Positions 57,279-64,000 of a DNA stretch of 64,000 bases are shown piece by piece. The stretch is from Granulicella mallensis. GTDB taxonomy: Bacteria > Acidobacteriota > Terriglobia > Terriglobales > Acidobacteriaceae. The stretch spans positions 124,001 through 188,000 of the forward strand of contig NZ_JACHIO010000008.1 in the NCBI RefSeq assembly GCF_014203225.1, given 5' to 3'. Each line of letters begins with the position of its first letter. Within the stretch, counting starts at the first letter, position 1. A program made the translations under genes and the position numbers. The notes beneath the pieces were generated by a model. It ran no database searches and was not told the DNA's origin. It saw nothing but the letters and a program-made list of their open reading frames with translations.

Positions 57279-57809
57279 CTACTTCGAACCGGGCGAATCA
57301 GACTTATCCGTTGCGGCGGGTATCTCCTGGGCCCTCTTCCCCGTAAGAATGCGCGTAGCCTCAAAGCTCGTAATCTTCCACATCCCGCCGGGCAGGTGCT
57401 GGTAGACGCGCGTGTAACGATAGCTGCCGTCCATGGAATGGCCATCGACCGACCCTTCGAGCTTCGCCAGAGAGTTGACGATGGCGATATGGCCAATCAG
57501 CTTGACCTTGATATCGGAGATATCGAGCGAGGTGATAACGATCTGACGTAATCGCATGTGATCGAGCTGTTGGGCCTTGGTCAGGACCTCGCCAGTCCCG
57601 CTAATCCCCAGGTAATCGTCGGAGAGCAGTTTATCCATCGCCGGAACATCGTTGCCCAGCTCGGCCTGACGCCACTGCTGCTCCAGGGCGACCACCTGTT
57701 CGCGGGTTTCGCGCTTATGTTGGGGCGCAGCAGCCAGCCGCAGGGGCACCGCCGTTGCAAGGAGGAGGACGAGGGCGACAGATCTTGTATGCACGGCGCA
57801 GCGACGCAT
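57279..57809 (-). CDS. Exported NTF2-like (DUF4440) protein
   Basis: This 176-aa protein has a signal peptide (about 1-28). The body has the SnoaL/DUF4440 pattern: VVALEQQWRQAELGNDVPAMD, then LLSDDYLGISGTGEVLTKAQ and the final WKITSFEATRI, forming a cone-shaped barrel that often binds small ligands. Function is unknown. ATG 57809 fits the signal peptide; the longer frame adds 50 unsupported residues. Confidence 0.85.
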   Translation of the reverse strand: MRRCAVHTRSVALVLLLATAVPLRLAAAPQHKRETREQVVALEQQWRQAELGNDVPAMDKLLSDDYLGISGTGEVLTKAQQLDHMRLRQIVITSLDISDIKVKLIGHIAIVNSLAKLEGSVDGHSMDGSYRYTRVYQHLPGGMWKITSFEATRILTGKRAQEIPAATDKSDSPGSK

Positions 57810-57951
57810 GGACGTACCGGATAGTAGACCGGAAGTCGGGCGCGAGTCAAAGGCAGCGATATGCGAAGGCCTCATGGGAGGTTGGATGCAGGGCCGGGGC
57901 AACAGGAATGTGTTCGTCTTGTCTGAATTATCTGAATACTGCCTGGGGAAA

Positions 57952-58239
57952 TCAGGCAATAAAGGTCAGATTCTCGACCTCGCGCTCGAGCATCTTCTGG
58001 TAAAGACCCCCGATAGCGAACTGGGCGAAGTGCGGCGTCGCGCGATGATGCTCGACTGCGGCTTCGTCGCGATACTGTTCGTAGATGACGACGGTATTGG
58101 CGTCTCCATCCACAAAATGAGGAACATAGGTGACGCAACCGGGCTCGAGACGCGATTCGCGCGTGAGCTCGCGCAGGATGTTCTCGATGGAATCATGGTC
58201 TTCCGGGGAGAAACGCAGACGGACAATAAAGCTGATCAT
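57952..58239 (-). CDS. ABM-superfamily small monooxygenase-like protein
   Basis: This 95-aa ferredoxin-like protein of the antibiotic biosynthesis monooxygenase group has a FIVRLRFSPED start, SRLEPGCVTYVPH and NTVVIYEQYRDEAAVEHH, as in YgiN-type quinol monooxygenases. Such proteins act as dimers without cofactor. The substrate is unknown. It is upstream of the DUF4440 gene on the same strand. Confidence 0.88.
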   Translation of the reverse strand: MISFIVRLRFSPEDHDSIENILRELTRESRLEPGCVTYVPHFVDGDANTVVIYEQYRDEAAVEHHRATPHFAQFAIGGLYQKMLEREVENLTFIA

Positions 58240-58447
58240 AAGGGCCTATGGGTACTACGTAAAAATTCTGGGTAAAGCCGGTAGAGGGTAGACAGAGAGC
58301 TTTGCGGCGCTGCCTACCCTCTACTGGCGGTCTGTTTAGAGCAGTATTGCTGATACTATCCCCCAGAAGACGGAGAGGAGTGTCGTTTTTGTTGAGAAAA
58401 ACGACCTTGAGATTCACGCCCCCGGGTACACCTTCAGCAATACTGCT

Positions 58448-59773
58448 CTAGCCGAGCGCTTCGTCGAAGCCGGGCTGTGTCATGGTCTGTACACGGTCGG
58501 GGCCGGTGGAGATCATGCCGATCTTGGCTCCGCTCTCGCGCGAGACGAACTCCAGGTACTCCTGTGCCAGCTTCGGCAGCTTGTCGTACTCGGTGATGCC
58601 CTCGGTCGGGGCCATCCAGCCCTTCAGCGTGGTGTAGATGGGTTCGATCTTCTCGAAGCCCCGGATGTCGGCCGGGATGATGTCCGTGAACTTACCGTCG
58701 ATCTTGTAGCCGGTGCAGACCGGAATCTCGGGGCACTCGTCCATGACGTCCATCTTGGTGACGACGAGCCATTCCGTCGCATTGATCATGTTGGAGTAGC
58801 GCAGCAATGGGATATCCAGCCAGCCGCAGCGGCGTGGACGACCGGTGACGGCTCCGTACTCCTGCCCGCGAGCGCGCAGCAGTTCGCCGGAGGCGTCCGA
58901 GATCTCGGTCGGGAACGGTCCTTCGCCGACGCGGGTGACGTAGGCCTTGGTAACGCCGATGACGGTGCCGATCTTCGTCGGGCCGACGCCGGTGCCGGTA
59001 ACGGCTCCGCCGGCGGTCGAAGAGGAGCTGGTAACGAACGGATAGGTTCCGTGGTCGATGTCGAGCAGCGCACCTTGCGCGCCCTCAAACATCACATTCT
59101 GGCCCTGGTCGATCGCGTTGTTGAGCAGGTAGGCGGTATCGGTGACGAACGGAGCAATCTGCTCGGCGAGGCGGGCGTACTCCTCGTACATCTGCCGGGG
59201 ATCGAGCGGCTCGGTGCCGAAGAGCGCATGCGCGATGGTGTTCTTCTCGTGGCAGGCGTTGTTGATGTGCGTGCGCAGCAGCGAGTTGTTCAGCAGGTCG
59301 ACGACGCGAAGCCCGTTGCGGTGGATCTTGTCCTCATACGCCGGGCCGATGCCGCGGCGCGTGGTGCCGATGGTCTGGCGGCCGGGAGCGGTCTCCGCCG
59401 CCAGCTCAATCATGCGGTGGTACGGCAGGATGACCTGGGCGCGGTTCGAGACGAAGAGCTGCTCGTCGACAGGGAGACCGGCCTCGCGAAGCTTCTTGAC
59501 CTCGTTGAGGAAGGCCTGCGGGTCGAGTACGACGCCGTTGCCGATGACGCCCTTGCAGCCTGGGCGCAGTACGCCGCACGGGATGAGCTGCAGGACAAAC
59601 TTCTTGCCGTGGATGATGACGGTGTGACCGGCGTTGTGGCCTCCGGCATAACGGGCGACGATGTCGAACTTTTCGCTGAGGACATCGACGATCTTGCCCT
59701 TACCTTCATCGCCCCACTGGGCTCCAAGGATGACGGCGGACGGACGCTGGCTCTTGCTCTGGGATTGACTCAC
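58448..59773 (-). CDS. purA: Adenylosuccinate synthetase
   Basis: This 441-aa GTP-dependent enzyme makes adenylosuccinate from IMP and aspartate in AMP synthesis. The N-terminus has LGAQWGDEGKGKIVD with catalytic Asp, then GGHNAGHTVI, TTRRGIGPAYEDK, EGAQGALLDIDHGTYPFVTSS (in two parts) and the C-terminal STGPDR. I prefer GTG 59773, which has GGAG 10 bases upstream and gives the family length; an ATG at 59836 would add 21 residues. Confidence 0.97.
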   Translation of the reverse strand: MSQSQSKSQRPSAVILGAQWGDEGKGKIVDVLSEKFDIVARYAGGHNAGHTVIIHGKKFVLQLIPCGVLRPGCKGVIGNGVVLDPQAFLNEVKKLREAGLPVDEQLFVSNRAQVILPYHRMIELAAETAPGRQTIGTTRRGIGPAYEDKIHRNGLRVVDLLNNSLLRTHINNACHEKNTIAHALFGTEPLDPRQMYEEYARLAEQIAPFVTDTAYLLNNAIDQGQNVMFEGAQGALLDIDHGTYPFVTSSSSTAGGAVTGTGVGPTKIGTVIGVTKAYVTRVGEGPFPTEISDASGELLRARGQEYGAVTGRPRRCGWLDIPLLRYSNMINATEWLVVTKMDVMDECPEIPVCTGYKIDGKFTDIIPADIRGFEKIEPIYTTLKGWMAPTEGITEYDKLPKLAQEYLEFVSRESGAKIGMISTGPDRVQTMTQPGFDEALG

Positions 59774-59861
59774 GGGGTGGTTGCTCCGGGTGTACTGCTG
59801 GTGGGAGTGCGCGTGCGGGTTTCCACTCGCGCCCATGAGTCATTTTATACTGTTCGCCACA

Positions 59862-60095
59862 GCGCGAAGCGCGTTCCCTGACGCTTCAGCGTCAGGGAGG
59901 CGGAGGGAGCCGTAGCCCTTAGGCTACGGAATAGAGGCTCAGCAAAGATTTGGCCTTTAGGCCGGGCCTTCTTTTGGCTGCGAACAAAAGGCCCGGGGCT
60001 AAAGCCCGATTCTCGCCTGCCCCTTATTCCGTGGCCTGAAGGCCACGGCTCCCTCCGACCCGCGACGCTGAAGCGTCACGGTTTGCGCTTCGCGC
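59862..60095. repeat. Long compound hairpin repeat (copy 3)
   Basis: From GCGCGAAGCGC to GCGCTTCGCGC, with the same ordered palindromes as the copy at 48965-49200: CTGACGCTTCAGCGTCAG, GGAGGGAGCCGTAGCC, GGCCTGAAGGCC and GGCTCCCTCC. It fills most of the gap before the DinB-like gene. Confidence 0.9.
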
Positions 60096-60185
60096 TATCT
60101 ACAACATCCCATTCTTAGGCCCATTATCAACTCGCCACATTAGCAAGTAAGCAGATATCCCAAATCAGACAAAGCCTTGTTCGCT

Positions 60186-60713
60186 CTACCGTTTGCGCGG
60201 CATGGAGAGGTCGAGGTCATCGGCCACGAGCTGCTTGGTCAGCAGGATGATCTGGCCGGTATGCAACTGAATATGCCCGGTGACCAGGGAGATCGCCTCG
60301 AGGATGGTCGGGTTGCGCCACATGCTGTTGGGTTGCGGGTCGATGACCGTGAGCAGCCGCTCCGGAGAGCCGCCGGAGAGCGTGGCGATCACATTGCAGG
60401 CCTCTTCGAGCGTCGCCGAGAACCGGGCGCGGACCTCACGGACCGCAGCCGTGGGCTGCAGGGCGAACTCGTCATCCCGCTGCCGCACATCGGGCTGGCC
60501 GTCGATCCCGTGCAGGATCCACTGGCGCGTATTGCCTTCGAGATGCAGCAACAGGTTGGCGATGGAGTTCTCGTAGTCCCCGCCACGCTGCCATATCTGC
60601 GCCGGGGTCAGCCTGTCGAGACAGCGATCGATATCCTGCACCGAAAGGCGCAGGCGTTTGACCGCAAAGGCGAGAAAATTTTCGGCTACAGCGTTGTTTG
60701 GCATGTTCTCCAT
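60186..60713 (-). CDS. DinB-like DUF1572 protein
   Basis: This 175-aa four-helix protein of the DinB/YfiT superfamily has the three His that bind a metal near NLLLHLEGN (about 60), and GHIQLHTGQI (about 150), both typical of DUF1572. Relatives act as thiol-dependent transferases or hydrolases. ATG 60713 has AGGA about 6 bases upstream; the frame reads on further upstream but overlaps the next gene. Confidence 0.85.
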   Translation of the reverse strand: MENMPNNAVAENFLAFAVKRLRLSVQDIDRCLDRLTPAQIWQRGGDYENSIANLLLHLEGNTRQWILHGIDGQPDVRQRDDEFALQPTAAVREVRARFSATLEEACNVIATLSGGSPERLLTVIDPQPNSMWRNPTILEAISLVTGHIQLHTGQIILLTKQLVADDLDLSMPRKR

Positions 60714-60763
60714 CTTATTCCTGGCTCCCTCCGGGAAAGCTAAACGATCTCCGAGGAGAGACC

Positions 60764-62323
60764 TCAGGCAAAACGCTTCGTCAGACGCCCCATCATGCTG
60801 GAGAAGACCTCCCGGACGTGGAAGACCTGCCAACCAAGCCCCCCGACCAGTGCGGCTGACAGAACCGCGATCAAGGCCTGGGTCACCAGGGGAAGAGTCG
60901 AGGTCCGGGTCAAAGCGGCAAATGCCGCGAAAAGGCAGACAATGCAGATTAGCAGCAGCCGGGTGATGTAGACCGTATCGATCTTCTCGATGTGGGCAAA
61001 GAGCTTTTCGTTCAGCCGGATGAGGCGCACCGTCTGCAGGGTCTCGACGACGAGCCACGTCCAGAGGAAGCCGGTGACCCCGCCATAGTAGATGGTCCCG
61101 ACAGAGACGATCACCATCCCGAGATAGCTGAAGAACATCACCTTGGCCAGCTCAACGTGCGTGTTGGTGGAGAACTGGAACTGGAACTTGTGCTCCTTGA
61201 GGCTGATCACGATGGAGAGCGCCGAAGAGAGCACGTAGGGGTAAACCGCGAAGAGTTCGCTGACGTTATGGTGCGGCGCTCCCGCAATAGCCTTCTTATG
61301 CACCCAGAGCGTGATGATGACCGGCGAAAGCATCAGGACACTGAGATTTACCAGAGAGATGAGGAAGAAGATCAGCCGTTCGGAGTAGTCGTAGAGACGG
61401 GTGAGGGCGGGCCAGTCGCGGCGACCGAAGAGGTTGGTGATCTCCGGCCCCATGGATTGTGTAAACATCGCCAGCACCTGCCGGCACATGGAGAAGATGA
61501 TCCGCATCAGGCCGAAGCCGGCCACGGCCACCGGCCCGGCCATGCGCTGCAGCAGAAGCAGAGGGGCCGAGTAGGTGAGGAACGTGCTCATCTCGATGAG
61601 GCCGAAGTAGCCGCTGCCCTTGAGGATGTCCTTGACCGCCGGGCCGTCCCAGAAGCGGAGGCTGGGAAAGAGCTCGGGCGCGGTGCGGCGAAGGTCGATG
61701 AGGACGCCCACGGAGCAGATCAGGAGACAGGAGAGCTGGATCCCCGCCAGCACCGGAAACGGCGCGTGGAGCACAACGCCGGCCAGCAATCCCAACGAAC
61801 TGGCCAGGGCCTGCGCGTTGTTCCAGTGGGCTCCCCGGTGGGCCATGGCCACGCCCATGAAGATACCGCTCAGATATCCGAAGAGGATCATGAACAGTAC
61901 CTGCAGGGCGAGGAGGTAGAGCGCCCACTGCGCGGCGGAGCGCGAGATGTGGAGCTTGAGCAGCGTGTCGAACGGAATCGCGAAGAAGGCGAGCAGCAGA
62001 ACGGCAGCGGTGAAGACGACGCCGATGAGCAGCCGCAACGCGGTCGACTGACGGATGTGGTAGCCCTGGGTCTCTCCGCGCTGGAAGCGGACGGCGAGGT
62101 CCTGGTTCATGTAGGTCTGGACACCGAAGTTGAGCATTCCGAGCGCGGAAACCGCCCCGGAGAGGGCCAGCCATTCGCCGAATCCGGCGGTGCTGTAGCG
62201 ATAGATGAAGATCGGCGGGATCACCACCTGTTGAATGATGGAGATGATCTTGCCCGCAAACATGGCTCCCAGATTTTTGAGGATTCGCTGAAATGGGCCC
62301 ATCGAGGCTGAGGTCTCCGTCAC
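60764..62323 (-). CDS. Wzx/MOP-type polysaccharide flippase
   Basis: This 519-aa protein has 12 to 14 membrane helices and the overall pattern of MOP-superfamily oligosaccharide flippases: a first helix with FAGKIISIIQQVVIPP, and a FGFGEW-like SAGFGEWLALSG. It would carry lipid-linked sugar units across the inner membrane for surface polysaccharide. No glycosyltransferase cluster is in this window. It is divergent from mutM. Confidence 0.88.
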   Translation of the reverse strand: MTETSASMGPFQRILKNLGAMFAGKIISIIQQVVIPPIFIYRYSTAGFGEWLALSGAVSALGMLNFGVQTYMNQDLAVRFQRGETQGYHIRQSTALRLLIGVVFTAAVLLLAFFAIPFDTLLKLHISRSAAQWALYLLALQVLFMILFGYLSGIFMGVAMAHRGAHWNNAQALASSLGLLAGVVLHAPFPVLAGIQLSCLLICSVGVLIDLRRTAPELFPSLRFWDGPAVKDILKGSGYFGLIEMSTFLTYSAPLLLLQRMAGPVAVAGFGLMRIIFSMCRQVLAMFTQSMGPEITNLFGRRDWPALTRLYDYSERLIFFLISLVNLSVLMLSPVIITLWVHKKAIAGAPHHNVSELFAVYPYVLSSALSIVISLKEHKFQFQFSTNTHVELAKVMFFSYLGMVIVSVGTIYYGGVTGFLWTWLVVETLQTVRLIRLNEKLFAHIEKIDTVYITRLLLICIVCLFAAFAALTRTSTLPLVTQALIAVLSAALVGGLGWQVFHVREVFSSMMGRLTKRFA

Positions 62324-62400
62324 TTCCGGCAGGCGATCTATATATCCGGCTTTGGGGTTAGTCTATCGCGGACAGGGCCGGCCCCTTTACTCTGATAGCT

Positions 62401-63294
62401 ATGCCGGAGTTACCTGAGGTCGAAACCGTTGCCAATGGGGTCGATGCCCGCGTCCGTGGACAGCGAATCGTAAGTGTGTGGACCAGTGGGAAGCCGCAGA
62501 CGTTTAAGTCTCCCGAAACTGAGATCGTTGAAACGCTGACTGGAACAAAGATTGAAAAAGTGCGGCGGGTCGGCAAGACGATCGTGATGGACCTGGTACG
62601 CGGTGGCAGTGGCACGAAGCAGATTCCCTCCGGGAATGACAACCAGAAAAGCAAGGGCAAAGGCAAAGACAAGAACAAAGGCACGAAAGATACGGCGCAG
62701 TTTCTAGTTCATCTGGGGATGACCGGGCGGCTGCTGGTGTCGCAGGCGGAGGTTCCGCTGCCGCCGCATACCCATGCGGTGCTTGCGCTCGCTGATGGCC
62801 GTGAGGTGCGGTTTGTCGACCCGCGACGGTTCGGGCGGCTCTCGGTGGTGACCACCGAAGAGGGTTACACGGGGCCGGGTGTCGAGCCGACGACCGTGAG
62901 CGAAGAAGAGTTTGCCGGACTGTTCAAGGGGCGCAAGCTGGCGATCAAGGCCGCACTCCTGAACCAGTCGATCCTGCATGGGGTGGGGAATATCTATGCG
63001 GATGAGAGCCTGTTTCGCGCGGGCATCCGGCCACGGAAACAGGCAGGCAAGCTGACGCGGGCAGAGCTTGGCCGCCTGCATGAGGCCTTGCAGCAGGTGC
63101 TGGCGCATGCCATCAAGCTGGGCGGGTCGTCGGTCTCGGATTACGTGGACGCGGATGGGGTGCGCGGGTTCTTTCAACTCGAGCACAAGGTCTATAGCCG
63201 GGCGGGCGAAGACTGCAAAGACTGCGGGGCGGGGCTGAAGAAAATTGTCGTCGGCGGGCGAACGACAGTGTATTGCCCGACGTGCCAGCGATAG
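62401..63294 (+). CDS. mutM: Formamidopyrimidine-DNA glycosylase with repeat-derived insertion
   Basis: This 297-aa base-excision enzyme removes 8-oxoguanine. MPELPEVET supplies the catalytic Pro2 and Glu3; GKTIVMDL carries the conserved Lys (59), HGVGNIYADE the helix-two-turn-helix, and the C-terminal zinc finger has four cysteines (CKDC and CPTC). About 28 residues (70-98) of Lys/Gly/Asn-rich sequence interrupt the strand just before VHLGMTGRL, where other MutM proteins have a loop of about 4 residues. The inserted DNA matches a dispersed repeat. Catalytic residues are intact, so the enzyme is probably active. Confidence 0.95.
   Translation: MPELPEVETVANGVDARVRGQRIVSVWTSGKPQTFKSPETEIVETLTGTKIEKVRRVGKTIVMDLVRGGSGTKQIPSGNDNQKSKGKGKDKNKGTKDTAQFLVHLGMTGRLLVSQAEVPLPPHTHAVLALADGREVRFVDPRRFGRLSVVTTEEGYTGPGVEPTTVSEEEFAGLFKGRKLAIKAALLNQSILHGVGNIYADESLFRAGIRPRKQAGKLTRAELGRLHEALQQVLAHAIKLGGSSVSDYVDADGVRGFFQLEHKVYSRAGEDCKDCGAGLKKIVVGGRTTVYCPTCQR
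62620..62690. repeat. Dispersed repeat fragment inside mutM
   Basis: GGGAATGACAACCAGAAAAG and the following AAGGGCAAAGGCAAAGAC-like tail match the arms of the unit at 26.65-26.89 kb. The insertion is in frame. Confidence 0.8.
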
Positions 63295-63342
63295 ATTGCG
63301 CAGCGGCAGCTACACGCCCTCTACACACCCACCCCAAATGCT

Positions 63343-63514
63343 GTCATCTCGACCGGAGCATGACGGCTTTATGTCATGCGCAGTGGAGAGACCCCTGTAT
63401 TCTGCCGAAGCAGCGATATTGCTTTCGGTTAGGGATATGGGCAGCCTATGCACCCTCAAAATACAGGGGTCTCTCCACTACGGCGCAAAAAGCGCGCCTT
63501 CGGTCGAGATGACA
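63343..63514. repeat. Compound inverted repeat (GTCATCTCGAC...GTCGAGATGAC, copy 2)
   Basis: TGTCATCTCGAC at the left and GTCGAGATGACA at the right, with AGTGGAGAGACCCCTGTAT mirrored by ATACAGGGGTCTCTCCACT. Same layout as 57063-57241. It fills the gap between mutM and the last gene. Confidence 0.9.
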
Positions 63515-63539
63515 AGGTATGGGTAGTAGAAGAGGCTGC

Positions 63540-64000
63540 CTACCGCCCGTGAGCCTGCTCCGCCGCCACCGCCGCACCAATCACCCGGCTAAGCTGCTCG
63601 TCATCGACGACCTCGATGGAATACCCCTGGATCGGACTCATCTTCACCATCTGGTGCATGTAGTCCTTGAACAGCTTCAGGTCCAGGAAGCGCACGTTAT
63701 AGCCGGTGATGAAGAACTTGCCTGAGCCGGCCATATGAATCGAGCTGGCGGTCGCAGCGGCCAGGGCCTTGTGCCACAGGTGCTTGAACTCCACGCAGCG
63801 CGGGTCGGGATTGACGCGGCGATTGGCGGCCTCGAAGACCTCTTCCGGTTCCATGTCCAGGAATCTAAGCCGCATCGACCGGTGGCCCATGATGCCTTCC
63901 AGATGTCCTCGGCCTCCGCAGCCGCAGTAGTTTTCCTTCTCGTCGAGCGTCACCACGGAGTGCCCGCCCTCCCAGACGCCCTCGGCGAACGGATACCGGC
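63540..64000 (-). CDS. ROK-like protein, C-terminal part (cut by window edge)
   Basis: The reading frame is open to the right edge, so only about 153 residues are seen. It contains GGHSVVTLDEKENYCGCGG and RGHLEGIMG, close to the ROK-family zinc signature CxCGxxGCxE but with His in place of the third Cys. The C-terminal half (MAGSGKFFITGYNVRFLDL and onward) resembles the nucleotide-binding C-terminal lobe of such kinases. A sugar kinase or a ROK-derived regulator is possible; the missing N-terminus would decide. Confidence 0.55.
   Translation of the reverse strand, partial: RYPFAEGVWEGGHSVVTLDEKENYCGCGGRGHLEGIMGHRSMRLRFLDMEPEEVFEAANRRVNPDPRCVEFKHLWHKALAAATASSIHMAGSGKFFITGYNVRFLDLKLFKDYMHQMVKMSPIQGYSIEVVDDEQLSRVIGAAVAAEQAHGR

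Noticed and set aside
60992-62311. Long plus-strand frame over the flippase gene
   Set aside because: It is highly charged, repetitive and the mirror image of a membrane protein; no start signal.

Overview
The window reads as chromosome of an acidobacterium of the Terriglobia type (Granulicella/Terriglobus/Edaphobacter-like). The support is gene content: a 1218-residue Oar-like TonB-dependent receptor with a carboxypeptidase-regulatory plug, two acidobacterial 'VWFA-related' secreted proteins, a YXWGXW protein, a BlaI/M56-TonB pair, a long Lhr helicase next to a DUF5522 protein, and very many compound inverted repeats between genes. No rRNA and no CRISPR array is present.

Layout. (1) 680-755 is tRNA-Ile2(CAU). 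Its last 46 bases are repeated at 20887-20932, bounding an integrated genomic island of about 20.2 kb. (2) The island starts with a tyrosine integrase and a plasmid-like block: a DUF6387-like protein, a small HTH protein, ParA, and a winged-helix protein with periodic palindromes inside its own reading frame. It continues with McrC/McrB (McrB carries an EVE-like reader), small ribbon-helix-helix genes around large palindromes, an N6-adenine methylase convergent with a NotI-family endonuclease, short conserved proteins, a lone DndB-like protein with a degraded DGQHR motif, and an operon of a small protein, a PD-(D/E)XK-like protein and a second tyrosine recombinase. It ends with an EVE-HNH modification-dependent endonuclease and an unrecognised three-gene operon. 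No relaxase or secretion genes are visible, so the island looks integrative but not self-transmissible. Its apparent job is layered defence: three kinds of restriction plus several uncharacterised operons.

(3) 20.9-64 kb is core chromosome: amtB-glnK, yraN, pyrG, a cluster of exported proteins (DUF5666, Oar-like receptor, two VWFA-related proteins, a TPR protein), DUF5522-lhr, cupin, DoxX, KdsC-like phosphatase, YXWGXW, DUF6580, YdjM-like, rnr, a frameshifted M56 sensor with blaI, a class C serine hydrolase, rpsA, a HIT protein, small enzymes, purA, a DinB-like protein, a Wzx-type flippase, mutM and a truncated ROK-like protein at the right edge.

The most striking core feature is a set of at least seven families of compound inverted repeats (about 170-510 bp) filling most large gaps. 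None is seen inside the island. Pieces of these repeats lie in frame inside lhr, rnr (twice) and mutM, adding low-complexity peptide linkers to otherwise intact housekeeping proteins.
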